A DNA stretch of 64,000 nt from Nonomuraea ceibae (GTDB lineage: Bacteria; Actinomycetota; Actinomycetes; Streptosporangiales; Streptosporangiaceae), in contig NZ_JAHKRO010000030.1 in NCBI RefSeq assembly GCF_019396325.1, positions 1 through 64,000 on the forward strand, read 5' to 3'. Both the position numbers and the translations under genes were made by a program. The notes under the pieces were generated by a model. It did no database searches. It had not been told where the DNA came from and saw only the letters and a program-made list of their open reading frames with translations. This document shows, in pieces, positions 46,766-56,084 of this stretch (position 1 is the stretch's first letter; every line of letters starts with the position of its first letter).

Positions 46766-49700
46766 GTGCTGGTCGTGCATGGGGTCTGGGCCGGGGACGG
46801 GGTCGCCTTCTGGGCGGAGGACACCGCCCTCGCGCCGCGTGCCGCCCGTGGCCCGGCGCCGCGCGCCCATCCCTGGGCCGCGCCGGTCGAGCGCCTCCCG
46901 GCGGGCGGGCCGCGCATGCTGGAGCTCCTGCTGCCGGGGTCCGCGGCCGAGCCGCTCCCCTCCCCCGAGACCGGGCTCCTGTCCGCGGTCACCCGCCCCT
47001 CGCTGCGCCCCTGGCGCGTCCCCGCCGTGGTCCCGCCCCTACCCGCCGCCGTACACCTCCTCGCCCCCGACCCCACCCCAGCCGCCGCCCCCGCCGCTGA
47101 CCCCGACCCTGCCCCCGGCCCCGACCCTGCCCCCGGCCCCGACCTCGCCCCCGGCCCCGACGCTGACGCCGGCCCTGTCTCCGATGCCGGGCCCGGTCTC
47201 ACCGGCTGGGGTGACGCCGTGCCGGGCGCTACGGTGCGGCACTGGCGGGCCGTCGCCGCGTTCGCGCGGGATCTCGTACGCCGCGGCCGGGTCGTTCCCC
47301 AGCTGGAGCTGACGGAGGCCGACGGCGAGGCCCGGGCGGCCTGGCGCGCGGTCGTCACCGGCGCCGACGCCGCCTACTTCCGCGACCTCGCCCTCACCAT
47401 GCCCCCCGCCTGCCGCACCTGGGCGGTCGAGCGCCCCTCCCACGAGGTGCTGCGCCAGGCCCTGGACGCCTTCGCCGACACTTTCGCCCGAACCGCCCTG
47501 AACGCCCGGCCTCCGCAGGCGGACACGGGCACAGGCACGGGCACGGGGCGGGGGCGGTGGCTGGCCGCACTGGCCTCCCCCGGCGCCGCCTGCCCCGGCG
47601 CCGCTTCCTCCGACACCGGCTCTCCCGACCCCTCCTCCCCCGACCCCTCCTCCCCCGGCACCGCTTCCCCCGGCACCGCCTCCCCCGACGCCGCCTGCCC
47701 TGACGCCGCCTGCCCCGATGACCCGGACCTGCGGCGGGCCCTGGAGGAGTGGCGCCGCTCCGTGGAGTCGGCCGAGGGCGCCACCCGCGTGTGCTTCCGC
47801 CTCACCGAGCCGGTCGACCCCCCGGCTCCCGCCGGGGACGGCCGCGACGACGCGGGCGGTGAGCATCGGTGGCGGGTGGAGCTGGCGGTGCAGGCGGCCG
47901 ACGACCCGAGCCTGTACGTGCCCGCCGGGAAGGTGTGGGGCGGCGGGCCGGTGGCCGGGTTGCCGGCCGGGGCGGAGCGGGAGCTGCTGGCCGGGCTGGG
48001 CCGGGCGGTGCGGCTCTATCCGGAGCTGGACCGGGCGTTGCGGGTGCCGGAGCCGGAGGAGCTGGTGCTCGACACGGCCGGGGCGTTCGCGTTCCTGCGG
48101 GAGGCGGCGCCGTTGCTGCAGGCGGCCGGGTTCGGGGTGCAGCTGCCCCGCTGGGCGGGCCGGGCGAGGCTGGGGCTGAAGGTGACGACGCGGACGAAGA
48201 CGCAGAGCGCGGCGGCGAGCCAGGGGTTCGGGCTGCGCGAGCTGGTGGACTTCCGGGTGGACCTGGCGGTGGGCGGGGAGACGATCGGCGAGGAGGAGCT
48301 GGCCGAGCTGGCCCGGCTGAAGGTGCCGCTGGTGCGGGTGCGCGGCCAGTGGGTGGAGCTGGACGAGCGGCAGCTCGCGGCGGCGCTGCGCGCGGTCGGC
48401 GGCGAGCGCGGCGGGGTGCTCCCGGCGGCGGAGGTGCTGCGGCACGTGGTCCAGGGCGACGACGAGCTGCCGCTGCTGGAGGTGGACGCCGACGGGGTGC
48501 TGGGCGAGCTGCTGTCGGGCCGGCCGGAGGGCGGGCCGGAGGGGCGGCCGGCTGTGATCGGGACGCCGGCGGGCCTGGACGCGACGTTGCGCCCCTACCA
48601 GGAGCGCGGGCTGGCGTGGCTGAGCTTCCTGTCGGAGCTCGGGCTGGGCGGGGTGCTGGCCGACGACATGGGGCTGGGCAAGACGGTCACCACGCTGGCG
48701 CTGCTCGTGCACGAGCGGGCTGCGGAGCCGACGCTGCTGGTGTGCCCGATGTCGCTGGTGGGCAACTGGCAGCGGGAGGCGGCGCGGTTCGCGCCGGGCC
48801 TGCGCGTGCACGTCCATCACGGCAGCGGCAGGGACGCGGCCCGCATCGCGGACGCCGACCTGGTGATCACCACGTACGGGACGGCGCAGCGCGACCTGGA
48901 GACGCTGCGGCGGGTCGCGTGGCGGCGGGTGGTGTGCGACGAGGCGCAGGCGATCAAGAACAGCGGCACCCTCCAGGCGCAGGCGGTGCGGTCGATCCCG
49001 GCGGGCACCCGGCTGGCGCTGACGGGCACCCCGGTGGAGAACCACCTGGCCGAGCTCTGGTCGATCATGGAGTTCGCCAATCCGGGCCTGCTGGGGCCGA
49101 AGGCGCGCTTCCGCACCCGGTTCCAGGAGCCGATCGAGGCGCGGCAGGACGAGCAGGCCGCGCAGGCGCTGCGTCGGGCGACGGGGCCGTTCATCCTGCG
49201 CCGGCTCAAGACCGACGCCTCGATCATCTCCGACCTGCCGGAGAAGCTGGAGGTCAAGGAGTGGTGCACGCTGACGCCGGAGCAGGCGTCGCTGTACCAG
49301 GCGGTGGTGGACGACATGCTGGGCAGGATCGACGACAGCGAGGGGATCGAGCGGCGCGGCCTGGTGCTGGCGGCCATGGCCAAGCTGAAGCAGGTCTGCA
49401 ACCATCCGGCCCACCTGCTGAAGGACGGCTCCCGGCTGGCGGGCCGGTCGGGCAAGCTGGCGCGGCTGGAGCAGCTCGCGGAGGAGATCCTGGCCGAGGG
49501 CGAGAAGGCGCTGCTGTTCACGCAGTACGCGGAGTTCGGCAGCATGCTGCAGCCCTATCTGGAGCAGCGGCTGGACCAGCCGGTGCTGTGGCTGCACGGC
49601 GGGCTGCCGAAGAAGGCGCGCGACCGGCTGGTGGACCGGTTCCAGCAGGACGACGAGCCCATGCTGTTCCTGCTGTCGCTGAAGGCGGCCGGGGTGGGGC

Positions 49701-49984
49701 TCAACCTGACGGCGGCGAGCCACGTGGTGCACGTCGACCGCTGGTGGAACCCGGCGGTCGAGGACCAGGCGACCGATCGGGCGTTCCGCATCGGCCAGCG
49801 CAGGAACGTGCAGGTGCGCAAGCTGATCTGCGCGGGCACCCTGGAGGAGCGGGTGGACGAGATGATCGAGCGGAAGAAGGCGCTGGCGGAGCGGGTGGTC
49901 GGCGCGGGCGAGGACTGGCTGACGGATCTGTCGACCGGGGAGCTGCGCGAGGTGTTCCGCCTGACGGCCGGGGCGGTGGGCTGA
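46766..49984 (+). CDS. SNF2-family DEAD/DEAH-box helicase (RapA/HepA-like)
   Basis: About 1072 aa from GTG 46766, which places the family-typical VLVVHGVWAGDGVAFWAED at the start; ATG 46697 would add a basic 23-residue leader. The N-terminal half is an actinomycete SNF2_assoc region interrupted by two low-complexity Pro/Ala/Asp and Ser/Pro/Asp insertions (about residues 105-150 and 245-320). The motor is intact: Walker A DDMGLGKTVTTLALL, motif II CDEAQAIKN, motif III LTGTPVENHLAELW, and helicase C with LFTQYAEFGSM, WLHGG, LKAAGVGLNLTAASHVVHVD and TDRAFRIGQRR. It remodels protein-DNA or polymerase complexes using ATP. The stop is followed 1 base later by the SWIM-domain gene. Confidence 0.94.
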   Translation: MLVVHGVWAGDGVAFWAEDTALAPRAARGPAPRAHPWAAPVERLPAGGPRMLELLLPGSAAEPLPSPETGLLSAVTRPSLRPWRVPAVVPPLPAAVHLLAPDPTPAAAPAADPDPAPGPDPAPGPDLAPGPDADAGPVSDAGPGLTGWGDAVPGATVRHWRAVAAFARDLVRRGRVVPQLELTEADGEARAAWRAVVTGADAAYFRDLALTMPPACRTWAVERPSHEVLRQALDAFADTFARTALNARPPQADTGTGTGTGRGRWLAALASPGAACPGAASSDTGSPDPSSPDPSSPGTASPGTASPDAACPDAACPDDPDLRRALEEWRRSVESAEGATRVCFRLTEPVDPPAPAGDGRDDAGGEHRWRVELAVQAADDPSLYVPAGKVWGGGPVAGLPAGAERELLAGLGRAVRLYPELDRALRVPEPEELVLDTAGAFAFLREAAPLLQAAGFGVQLPRWAGRARLGLKVTTRTKTQSAAASQGFGLRELVDFRVDLAVGGETIGEEELAELARLKVPLVRVRGQWVELDERQLAAALRAVGGERGGVLPAAEVLRHVVQGDDELPLLEVDADGVLGELLSGRPEGGPEGRPAVIGTPAGLDATLRPYQERGLAWLSFLSELGLGGVLADDMGLGKTVTTLALLVHERAAEPTLLVCPMSLVGNWQREAARFAPGLRVHVHHGSGRDAARIADADLVITTYGTAQRDLETLRRVAWRRVVCDEAQAIKNSGTLQAQAVRSIPAGTRLALTGTPVENHLAELWSIMEFANPGLLGPKARFRTRFQEPIEARQDEQAAQALRRATGPFILRRLKTDASIISDLPEKLEVKEWCTLTPEQASLYQAVVDDMLGRIDDSEGIERRGLVLAAMAKLKQVCNHPAHLLKDGSRLAGRSGKLARLEQLAEEILAEGEKALLFTQYAEFGSMLQPYLEQRLDQPVLWLHGGLPKKARDRLVDRFQQDDEPMLFLLSLKAAGVGLNLTAASHVVHVDRWWNPAVEDQATDRAFRIGQRRNVQVRKLICAGTLEERVDEMIERKKALAERVVGAGEDWLTDLSTGELREVFRLTAGAVG

Positions 49985-49985
49985 C

Positions 49986-50735
49986 GTGCCGGGCTGGAGC
50001 ACTCCGATCAGCGTCGAGGGCGGTATCCGGGCCAGGTCGCGGCGCGGTTCGATCGGCTCGACCTGGTGGTCGAGGCGGTTCATCGACGTGCTGGAGCGGA
50101 TCTGCGACAAGGGCCGCCTGTCGCGCGGGCGCGGCTACGCCAGGGCGGGCCAGGTGCTGTCGATCGACCTGTCGCCGGGCCTGGCCAGGGCGTCGGTGCA
50201 GGGGTCGCGCCCGGCTCCGTACGAGGTGACGATCGCCGTCGAGGTGTTCGGCGAGGAGCTGTGGCAGGCGGTCGAGCGGGCGGTGGCCGAGCAGGCCGTC
50301 CACCGGGCGAGGCTGCTGGCCGGGGAGATGCCGGAGGAGATCGAGGAGCTGTTCGCGGCGCTGGGCGCCGACCTGTTCCCGCGCGATCTGGACATGGCGT
50401 GCTCGTGTCCCGACTGGGGTTTCCCGTGCAAGCACGTGTCGGCGGTGCTCTACCTGCTGGCCGAGTCGTTCGACGACGACCCGTTCCTGGTGCTGGCCTG
50501 GCGGGGGCGCGCCCGTGAGGAGCTGCTGGGCTCGCTGGCGGCTGGCGGCGGGGCCGCGCTGGAGGTGGAGGACGTGCCGTTCGCCGACCGGCTCGCCGAC
50601 TTCTACGCGCCCGCCGGCAAGGCCAGGCCCGAGCGACGCCCGTCCGCCGTGGAGCCGGGCCTGCTGCTGCGCGTCTTCCCGCCGCCGGCGGGCCTGTCGG
50701 CGCCGCTGACCGAGCTGTACGACCGCCTGCGCTAG
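49986..50735 (+). CDS. SWIM zinc-finger protein
   Basis: A 249-aa protein. The SWIM zinc site CxCx(n)CxH is ACSCPDWGFPCKHVSAVLYLL-like (about residues 138-155), with three Cys and one His. A helical N-terminal half and an Arg/Pro-rich C-terminal half surround it. SWIM proteins often accompany SNF2 helicases and may guide them to nucleic acid. GTG 49986 starts 1 base after the helicase stop, so the two form an operon. Confidence 0.92.
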   Translation: MPGWSTPISVEGGIRARSRRGSIGSTWWSRRFIDVLERICDKGRLSRGRGYARAGQVLSIDLSPGLARASVQGSRPAPYEVTIAVEVFGEELWQAVERAVAEQAVHRARLLAGEMPEEIEELFAALGADLFPRDLDMACSCPDWGFPCKHVSAVLYLLAESFDDDPFLVLAWRGRAREELLGSLAAGGGAALEVEDVPFADRLADFYAPAGKARPERRPSAVEPGLLLRVFPPPAGLSAPLTELYDRLR

Positions 50736-50757
50736 GAGACCAGCCGGGCTGTGCGGG

Positions 50758-51702
50758 TCAACGGTCCTCGAAGTCGGCGGGCACCATGACGCGCACCCCG
50801 TTGGGCACCACGCGCAGCCGGATCGGGGTGCGCAGCCGCACCTCGCCGTCGACGTCGGCGGCCATCGGCGGGTCGGTCTCCAGCAGCATCTCGCGGCCGA
50901 CGACGAACGGCCCGCCCGCCAGGCTGCGCCAGCGCCCGGTCGTCGCGCGGGCCAGCGTCTCGACGAGCAGGCGCACCTTCTTGCCGGAGCCGAGCTGGTA
51001 GGCCACGAGCATGCCGTCGTCGATGCTGATGTCGCGGGCCACCTGCCAGCCGCCGTGGAAGCGCCCGTTGGCGATGTTGAGCTGGTGGGTGAGCAGCTCG
51101 TGGCGCTGCCCGTCGACGGTGATGTAGGCGCGGAAGGGCCGGTGCCCCGGCAGCACGGTCAGCGCGGTCAGCGGGTAGGCGGGCCGGCCGAGCACCCGCT
51201 TGAGCCACGGCTTGACCTTGCCCGCGACCTCGACGGAGACGCCGAAGCTGGCCAGGTTGGCGAACGGCCGGTCGTCGGCCATGCCCAGGTCGATGTCGGC
51301 GACCTTGCCGGTGTCGAACACCCGGATCGCGCCGGCCAGGTCGAGCGGCAGGCCGAGGCTGCGGGCGAAGTTGTTGGTGGTGCCGAGCGGGAGAACGCCG
51401 AGCGCCACGTCGCGGTGGGCGACGTGGCGCACGGCGGAGGACAGCGTGCCGTCACCGCCGCCGACGATCAGCAGGTCGGGCCCCGTCGCCAGGGCCGTGT
51501 CGAGCAGGTCGCGCAGTCGCTTGGGGTTGTAGACGCCGATCTCGGCCAGCGGCTCGTAGCCCAGCTCGTGCAGCTGCTCGATCACCTCGAAGTAGTGGCG
51601 GCGGCCACGGCGTGAGCGAGTGTTGATCACCACCGCCACCCTGCGGTCCTGACGGATCGCCTCGGTGTGCTCGGCCTTGGTGCGCAATTCGCTCATGGTC
51701 AT
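50758..51702 (-). CDS. Diacylglycerol/lipid kinase family protein
   Basis: A 314-aa DAGK-catalytic protein. The ATP-binding motif is VGGGDGTLSSAV, preceded by VVINTRSRRGRRHYFEVIE and followed by LGVLPLGTTNNFARSLGLP and IDLGMADDRPFANLASFGVS. It phosphorylates diacylglycerol or a related lipid (YegS/DgkB-like or bacterial lipid kinase). Two ATGs (51702, 51696) are possible, both with weak ribosome sites, and the promoter would have to overlap the M6 protease terminator or lie inside its 3' end. Confidence 0.9.
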   Translation of the reverse strand: MTMSELRTKAEHTEAIRQDRRVAVVINTRSRRGRRHYFEVIEQLHELGYEPLAEIGVYNPKRLRDLLDTALATGPDLLIVGGGDGTLSSAVRHVAHRDVALGVLPLGTTNNFARSLGLPLDLAGAIRVFDTGKVADIDLGMADDRPFANLASFGVSVEVAGKVKPWLKRVLGRPAYPLTALTVLPGHRPFRAYITVDGQRHELLTHQLNIANGRFHGGWQVARDISIDDGMLVAYQLGSGKKVRLLVETLARATTGRWRSLAGGPFVVGREMLLETDPPMAADVDGEVRLRTPIRLRVVPNGVRVMVPADFEDR

Positions 51703-51710
51703 CAATGTTA

Positions 51711-51738
51711 GGGCCGCCGGGACACCGCCCGGCGGCCC
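51711..51738 (-). terminator. Terminator hairpin after the M6 protease gene
   Basis: An 11-bp perfect stem, GGGCCGCCGGG (51711-51721) with CCCGGCGGCCC (51728-51738), and a 6-base loop. It sits 6 bases past the protease stop and only 8 bases before the lipid-kinase ATG on the same strand, so read-through RNA would carry the hairpin right against that start codon. Confidence 0.75.
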
Positions 51739-51744
51739 CTTGGA

Positions 51745-54492
51745 TCACTTCTTCGGCGGGGTCACCTGGACGAGCGCGCCCAGGTTGCCCGGCAGCGGGG
51801 TGACCAGCTTGAACTGGACGCCCAGCGCCTTGCCCTCGTCGCCGGGGTTGCCGGTGCCGAGGACGTGGCCGTTGCCGAGGTCGGTGCCGTAGAGCTCGGT
51901 CGCCGGGGTTCCGTCGACGTTGACCACGCGGGTGCTGTACGGCTGGTCGCCCTTGCTCGGGACGACGACGGAGGCGTCGAAGTCCCGGTAGTACAGCGAG
52001 CCGTCCTGCAGCTCAAGGCCCGGGTACCAGGTCTTGGCGTCGGTGAAGCTCGGCACGCCCTTCAGCGCGGGGACGTTCGTGCAGTACTCGCTGAACGGCT
52101 CGTCCGCGGCCTCGAGGCACTCCTTGAACGGGTAGGTCTTCGTGAAGGAGAACGCGGCGTTGGAGGTCTGCGAGCGGCCCTCCATGTTCTTGTGCCGTGA
52201 CGGGTCCTTCGCGGCCGCCTCGCCGGTGCGGCGGAGCGGGTCGTAGTGCGAGTCCACGAGCAGCAGGCTGCCCTTGGAGCCGATGCTCGGCGCCGCTTCG
52301 AGGTTGTTGGCCAGCACGTTGTTGGTGTAGGTCGAGTCGCGGTACCAGACCAGCAGGCCCGGCGCGTTGTACTTGACCTTCTCCACCTTCCACGCTCCGT
52401 CACGCGAGTACGTGGTGTCGTAGGCGTACTGCAGGCCCTTGTCGAAGCCGTCGAAGTTGCGCCACTCGGCGAGGTAGAACCGGTCGATCTGGCGCTCGCC
52501 GTTGTTGATCGTCCAGCCCTGGCCGCTGGTGTTGGTGAACGTGCCGCCGAAGGCGCGCCAGCCGTTCTCGCCGTTCTCCACGTCGTCGCTCCACACGGAG
52601 GCGCCGCCGTTGGTGATCGAGAAGTCGTCGGCGTGCCAGCCGCGCGGCGTGAAGGCGGCGTCGGTGTTGTACGCCAGCCGCAGCTTGATCGTCTGGCCGG
52701 CGAACGGGGTCAGGTTGACGTAGTCGTGCCGCCAGCCGTCGGTGTTGCCGGTGATGCCGTACTTCTTGTTGCCGAACGTGGCGAGGTTCTTGTTCGGGTC
52801 CGGGTAGCCGTCGGGCGTGGTGATCTCGGTGCCGGCCTCGTCGTAGACCTTCTGCTGGGTCCAGGTGTTGCCGCCGTCGGTGGACACCTCGACGAAGCCG
52901 AAGTCCCAGTCAGCCTCGATCTCGTAGTTGTTCCACATCCAGAAGCGGACGTCGGTCCCGGCGGGCACCTGGATGTCGCGGGCCAGCGAGACGTTGGCCC
53001 ACTCCTGGTCCATGCCGGACCACCAGGCGTTGGCGCCGCTGTGCGGGTCGATCATCTTCAGCGGCTCGGAGGCGAGGTTGACGCGGACGCCGTCCTCGGT
53101 GAAGCGGGGCGTGCGCGAGGTCTGGCCGACCGTGACGAGCTTCTTGCTGTCACCCGGGTTGAACACCTTCGGGTTCGCCCAGCCGAGCACCCACTTGTCC
53201 CAGAGGCCCATGTGGGTGGGCATCGACTGGAAGATGGGGCCGGAGTGGGAGCCGCTGGACATCAGGTCCCAGAAGTCCACCGCGGAGCTGGCCTGGCCGG
53301 AGGTGTCGTACAGGTCGGGCAGGCCGAGGTCGTGGCCGTACTCGTGGGCGAAGACGCCGACGCCGGAGTCCTCGGGCTGCACGATGTAGTTGGAGATCTT
53401 CTTGTCGGTGCCGGGCACCTGGTAGCCGCCGGCGACCGCGCTGGAGTGCGCCCAGATGGCGTACGTGCCCTCGGCGCCGCCGTCGGAGGACTTGTCCTTG
53501 CCGGCGTGGACGAGCACGAGGTGGTCGATCACGCCGTCGGGCTCGGCGAAGTTGCCGTCGCCGTCGGCGTCGGAGACGTCCTCGATGTCGTAGTCGGCCC
53601 ACGGGAAGTCGGGCTGGGTCTGCGACAGGACGTTGACGGCGTCGATGGCGAGCTGGCCGGCGCCGAGCGGGTTGTCCGGGTGGCCCGACATGTCCTGCGG
53701 GACCCCGCCGCAGGCGGCCGCGCCGTACCACGCCTCGGAGTGCGGAGCCTTGATCCAGCCGACCGCGGAGCCGGTGACGGAGTAGGCGCCCTTGGACATC
53801 TCCTCGTACATCTTCTTCAGCGTGTGGCCGGAGATGTCGATGCCGGGCTTGCCGTCGCGCGGGTCCTTCAGGTCGGGGCGGACGCGCTCGGTGATGCCCT
53901 TGTCCGTGTAGAGCATCTTGTTGAAGTGCTCGGGGCTGAAGTCCTTGACCCAGAAGGAGTTGTTGTCCTTGTGCGGCAGCGTGGCCGGGTCCGGGATGTT
54001 GTTGTGCAGCGGGCCGTTCTTGAGCGTGCCGGCCGGCTCGACGACGCAGTCGTCGGGGGCGCTGTCGACGGTCCGCAGGCGGTTGAAGCCGGAGAAGTCG
54101 TCGTTGGCGTTCTCGTTGAACTCGACCAGCAGCGTGAGAAGCTTGGCGGTCTTCGTCTGCTTGGACTTTTTGAAGATCCATTCAGCGGGGTTTCGGCCGG
54201 TGCGGATGGCCTCGGCCTCGCGGGCCGCGAGCACCCGGGCAGCGGCCGGGTTTCCGCTGCTGAACTTCTGGTCGATCTTCTTCGCGGCGGAGATCGACCG
54301 CTTGTTCTTGCCCGGGACTCCCGGCTCGGCCGGCGGGTCGTCGTCCCTGGGTGGCGCGTAGTTAATGTAGTAGTCAGACGCGCTGGGCTGGTATGACGCG
54401 ACCGAGTCGGCCTGAGCGCTGGGTACGGTCAGGGCGGCGCCGAGGAGGGCTACCGCCGGGATTGTGGCTAATAGGCGCTTCTTGCTGGGCAC
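51745..54492 (-). CDS. Secreted M6 (immune inhibitor A-like) metalloprotease
   Basis: A 915-aa secreted zinc protease. GTG 54492 is chosen because AAGGGG lies 7 bases upstream and because a Sec signal (KKRLLATIPAVALLGAALT, cleavage after AQA, residue 28) then begins at once; ATG 54534 would bury it. A propeptide region precedes the catalytic domain. The zinc motif is HEYGHDLGLPD (His383, Glu384, His387) with the downstream SSGSHSGP block. A Ca-binding-like DADGDGNF lies at 308-315. C-terminal beta-rich modules (VEG/MAM-like, with WFGMDQEW-type aromatic residues and SWDFGFVEVSTDGGNTW-like repeats) probably bind substrate. It digests extracellular protein. It is monocistronic, with a terminator after it. 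Confidence 0.94.
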   Translation of the reverse strand: MPSKKRLLATIPAVALLGAALTVPSAQADSVASYQPSASDYYINYAPPRDDDPPAEPGVPGKNKRSISAAKKIDQKFSSGNPAAARVLAAREAEAIRTGRNPAEWIFKKSKQTKTAKLLTLLVEFNENANDDFSGFNRLRTVDSAPDDCVVEPAGTLKNGPLHNNIPDPATLPHKDNNSFWVKDFSPEHFNKMLYTDKGITERVRPDLKDPRDGKPGIDISGHTLKKMYEEMSKGAYSVTGSAVGWIKAPHSEAWYGAAACGGVPQDMSGHPDNPLGAGQLAIDAVNVLSQTQPDFPWADYDIEDVSDADGDGNFAEPDGVIDHLVLVHAGKDKSSDGGAEGTYAIWAHSSAVAGGYQVPGTDKKISNYIVQPEDSGVGVFAHEYGHDLGLPDLYDTSGQASSAVDFWDLMSSGSHSGPIFQSMPTHMGLWDKWVLGWANPKVFNPGDSKKLVTVGQTSRTPRFTEDGVRVNLASEPLKMIDPHSGANAWWSGMDQEWANVSLARDIQVPAGTDVRFWMWNNYEIEADWDFGFVEVSTDGGNTWTQQKVYDEAGTEITTPDGYPDPNKNLATFGNKKYGITGNTDGWRHDYVNLTPFAGQTIKLRLAYNTDAAFTPRGWHADDFSITNGGASVWSDDVENGENGWRAFGGTFTNTSGQGWTINNGERQIDRFYLAEWRNFDGFDKGLQYAYDTTYSRDGAWKVEKVKYNAPGLLVWYRDSTYTNNVLANNLEAAPSIGSKGSLLLVDSHYDPLRRTGEAAAKDPSRHKNMEGRSQTSNAAFSFTKTYPFKECLEAADEPFSEYCTNVPALKGVPSFTDAKTWYPGLELQDGSLYYRDFDASVVVPSKGDQPYSTRVVNVDGTPATELYGTDLGNGHVLGTGNPGDEGKALGVQFKLVTPLPGNLGALVQVTPPKK

Positions 54493-54586
54493 CAGTAACC
54501 CCTTCTGCCCGGGATCGCCGGGCGCAATGGCCATAGGGTCTTGCAAACCGGCACGGTAGACCGTTTCTAAAGATTGCGTAAAGTAG

Positions 54587-54623
54587 GTTGTGGAAATGTG
54601 ATCAAACTACGACATTTCACAAC
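54587..54623. promoter_or_regulatory. Long inverted repeat between fumarate reductase operon and M6 protease
   Basis: GTTGTGGAAATGT (54587-54599) and ACATTTCACAAC (54612-54623) are complementary apart from one bulged G. The right arm covers the frdD stop codon. On the minus strand it could end the frd transcript, but no T-run follows and the sequence is unusually AT-rich for a terminator here. TTGATC in its loop followed 17 bases later by TTTACG could be the protease promoter, making the repeat an operator. Confidence 0.5.
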
Positions 54624-54979
54624 AACCGCATCGCGGCAATGATCCCGCCCGTAACTGCTCCCCCGTAACAGACGACCGCGATGAACCCGTCGTACCGTCC
54701 GATCCCCAGCAGTTCCTCACTGGTGAACCTGATCCGGTGCGCCGCGTGGAACAGGCACAGCACCACCGCCACCACCAGCCCCGCCCGCACCCACAGCGGC
54801 TCCAGCAGCGCGGCCAGGTGCGCCGCGTCGGGCCAGCCGATCACGCCGAGCGGCATGAGCACCCCGAACAGCAGCGCCAGCACCGGCAGCACCAGCGCCG
54901 CGACGATCCCCCCGCCGCTGAACAGCAGCCACAGATACGGCTCAGGCGTCCTTCTCACGGCGTCTCCCCGGCTTCTCAT
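54617..54979 (-). CDS. frdD: Fumarate reductase membrane anchor subunit D
   Basis: A 120-aa membrane protein with three helices (about 15-40, 62-85 and 98-118), size and pattern of FrdD. LVVAVVLCLFHAAHRIRF is the conserved helix-end. It anchors the flavin/iron-sulfur subunits and binds quinone together with FrdC. ATG 54979 overlaps the frdC stop (ATGA). It is the last gene of the operon. Confidence 0.9.
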   Translation of the reverse strand: MRSRGDAVRRTPEPYLWLLFSGGGIVAALVLPVLALLFGVLMPLGVIGWPDAAHLAALLEPLWVRAGLVVAVVLCLFHAAHRIRFTSEELLGIGRYDGFIAVVCYGGAVTGGIIAAMRLL

Positions 54980-55362
54980 GGCGTCCGCAGGACGACGTAC
55001 GCGATCACCGCCGAGACGAGCAGCCAGCCGGAATGGTTGCCGCCCTGGATCATCCAGGCGGGCACCCGCCAGCCGTCCAGCCGCACCACGGTGGCCTTCG
55101 GGGCGAGGTTGAGGAACGTGATCGCGTGGTAGGCGGTCGCCGCCAGCGCCACCGTGTTGAGCGCGATCATCCACGGGCGCGCCGCCAGCGCCGTGAACTG
55201 CGCGTACGTCCCGGCGACCACCGAGTCGGCCAGCAGGACCAGGTACGCGACGGTCCAGGCGACGAAGACGCTGGTCAGCTCGCGCAGCACGAACAGCGTG
55301 TAGCGCCTGCTGCGGGCGAACCAGAGCGGGTCCCTGGGCGGGCGGCGGGCGGGCGCGGTCAT
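54976..55362 (-). CDS. frdC: Fumarate reductase membrane anchor subunit C
   Basis: A 128-aa protein with three membrane helices (about 28-50, 65-88 and 105-125), matching FrdC. Landmarks are [39 protein letters not shown] and the terminal [20 protein letters not shown] 55362 overlaps the frdB stop (ATGA). Confidence 0.92.
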   Translation of the reverse strand: MTAPARRPPRDPLWFARSRRYTLFVLRELTSVFVAWTVAYLVLLADSVVAGTYAQFTALAARPWMIALNTVALAATAYHAITFLNLAPKATVVRLDGWRVPAWMIQGGNHSGWLLVSAVIAYVVLRTP

Positions 55363-56084
55363 CGCCGGCTCCACGGCAGCACCGAGCGCAGCGCGGCGGT
55401 CAGCTTGTAGCGCTGGATCGCCTCGGCCGGGTCGACGTGCTTGGGGCAGGCCCGGGTGCACTCGCCGACGAACGTGCACCCCCAGACGGCGTCGTCCAGG
55501 TTGAGCACGTCGAAGCGGTCGCCCATGTCGCGCGAGTCCAGGTTGTAGCGCTGGGCCAGCGCGATCGCCGCCGGGCCGAGGAAGTCCGGGTCGAGCACGT
55601 ACACCGGGCAGGCCGAGTAGCAGAGCATGCAGTTGATGCACATGCTGTACTGCTTGTACGCCTCCAACTGGTCCGGCGTCTGGGCGTACTCGGCGGTGAG
55701 CGGCAGCTCCTCCCCCTCCCGGATCAGCCACGGCCGCACCGACGACAGCTTGGCCAGGAAGTCGTCGATGTCCACGACCAGGTCCCTGATGACGGGGAAG
55801 CCCTTGAGCGGCTCGACCCTGACCGGGCCGGCGCCGTACTCGGTGAGGAAGGTGCCGCAGGTCAGGCGGGGCTCGCCGTTGACGGTCATGCCGCACGAGC
55901 CGCAGATGCCCATCCGGCACGACCAGCGGAACGACAGGCTGCCGTCGAGCCGGTCCTTGACGTGGGTGAGCCCGTCGAGCACGGCCCAGTCGGGGCGCAG
56001 CGGCACGTCGTACGCCTGAAACACCGGCTCGTCGTCCTGGCCGGGCCGGTAGCGGGACACTTCCAGCCGGATGGAGTCAGTCAC
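55359..56084 (-). CDS. frdB: Fumarate reductase iron-sulfur subunit
   Basis: A 241-aa electron-transfer subunit. The [2Fe-2S] ligands are Cys56, 61, 64 and 76 ([11 protein letters not shown] and LTC). The [4Fe-4S] and [3Fe-4S] ligands lie in [13 protein letters not shown] and [17 protein letters not shown]. It carries electrons between the FAD subunit and the quinone site. GTG 56084 overlaps the end of frdA by 8 bases. Confidence 0.96.
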   Translation of the reverse strand: MTDSIRLEVSRYRPGQDDEPVFQAYDVPLRPDWAVLDGLTHVKDRLDGSLSFRWSCRMGICGSCGMTVNGEPRLTCGTFLTEYGAGPVRVEPLKGFPVIRDLVVDIDDFLAKLSSVRPWLIREGEELPLTAEYAQTPDQLEAYKQYSMCINCMLCYSACPVYVLDPDFLGPAAIALAQRYNLDSRDMGDRFDVLNLDDAVWGCTFVGECTRACPKHVDPAEAIQRYKLTAALRSVLPWSRR

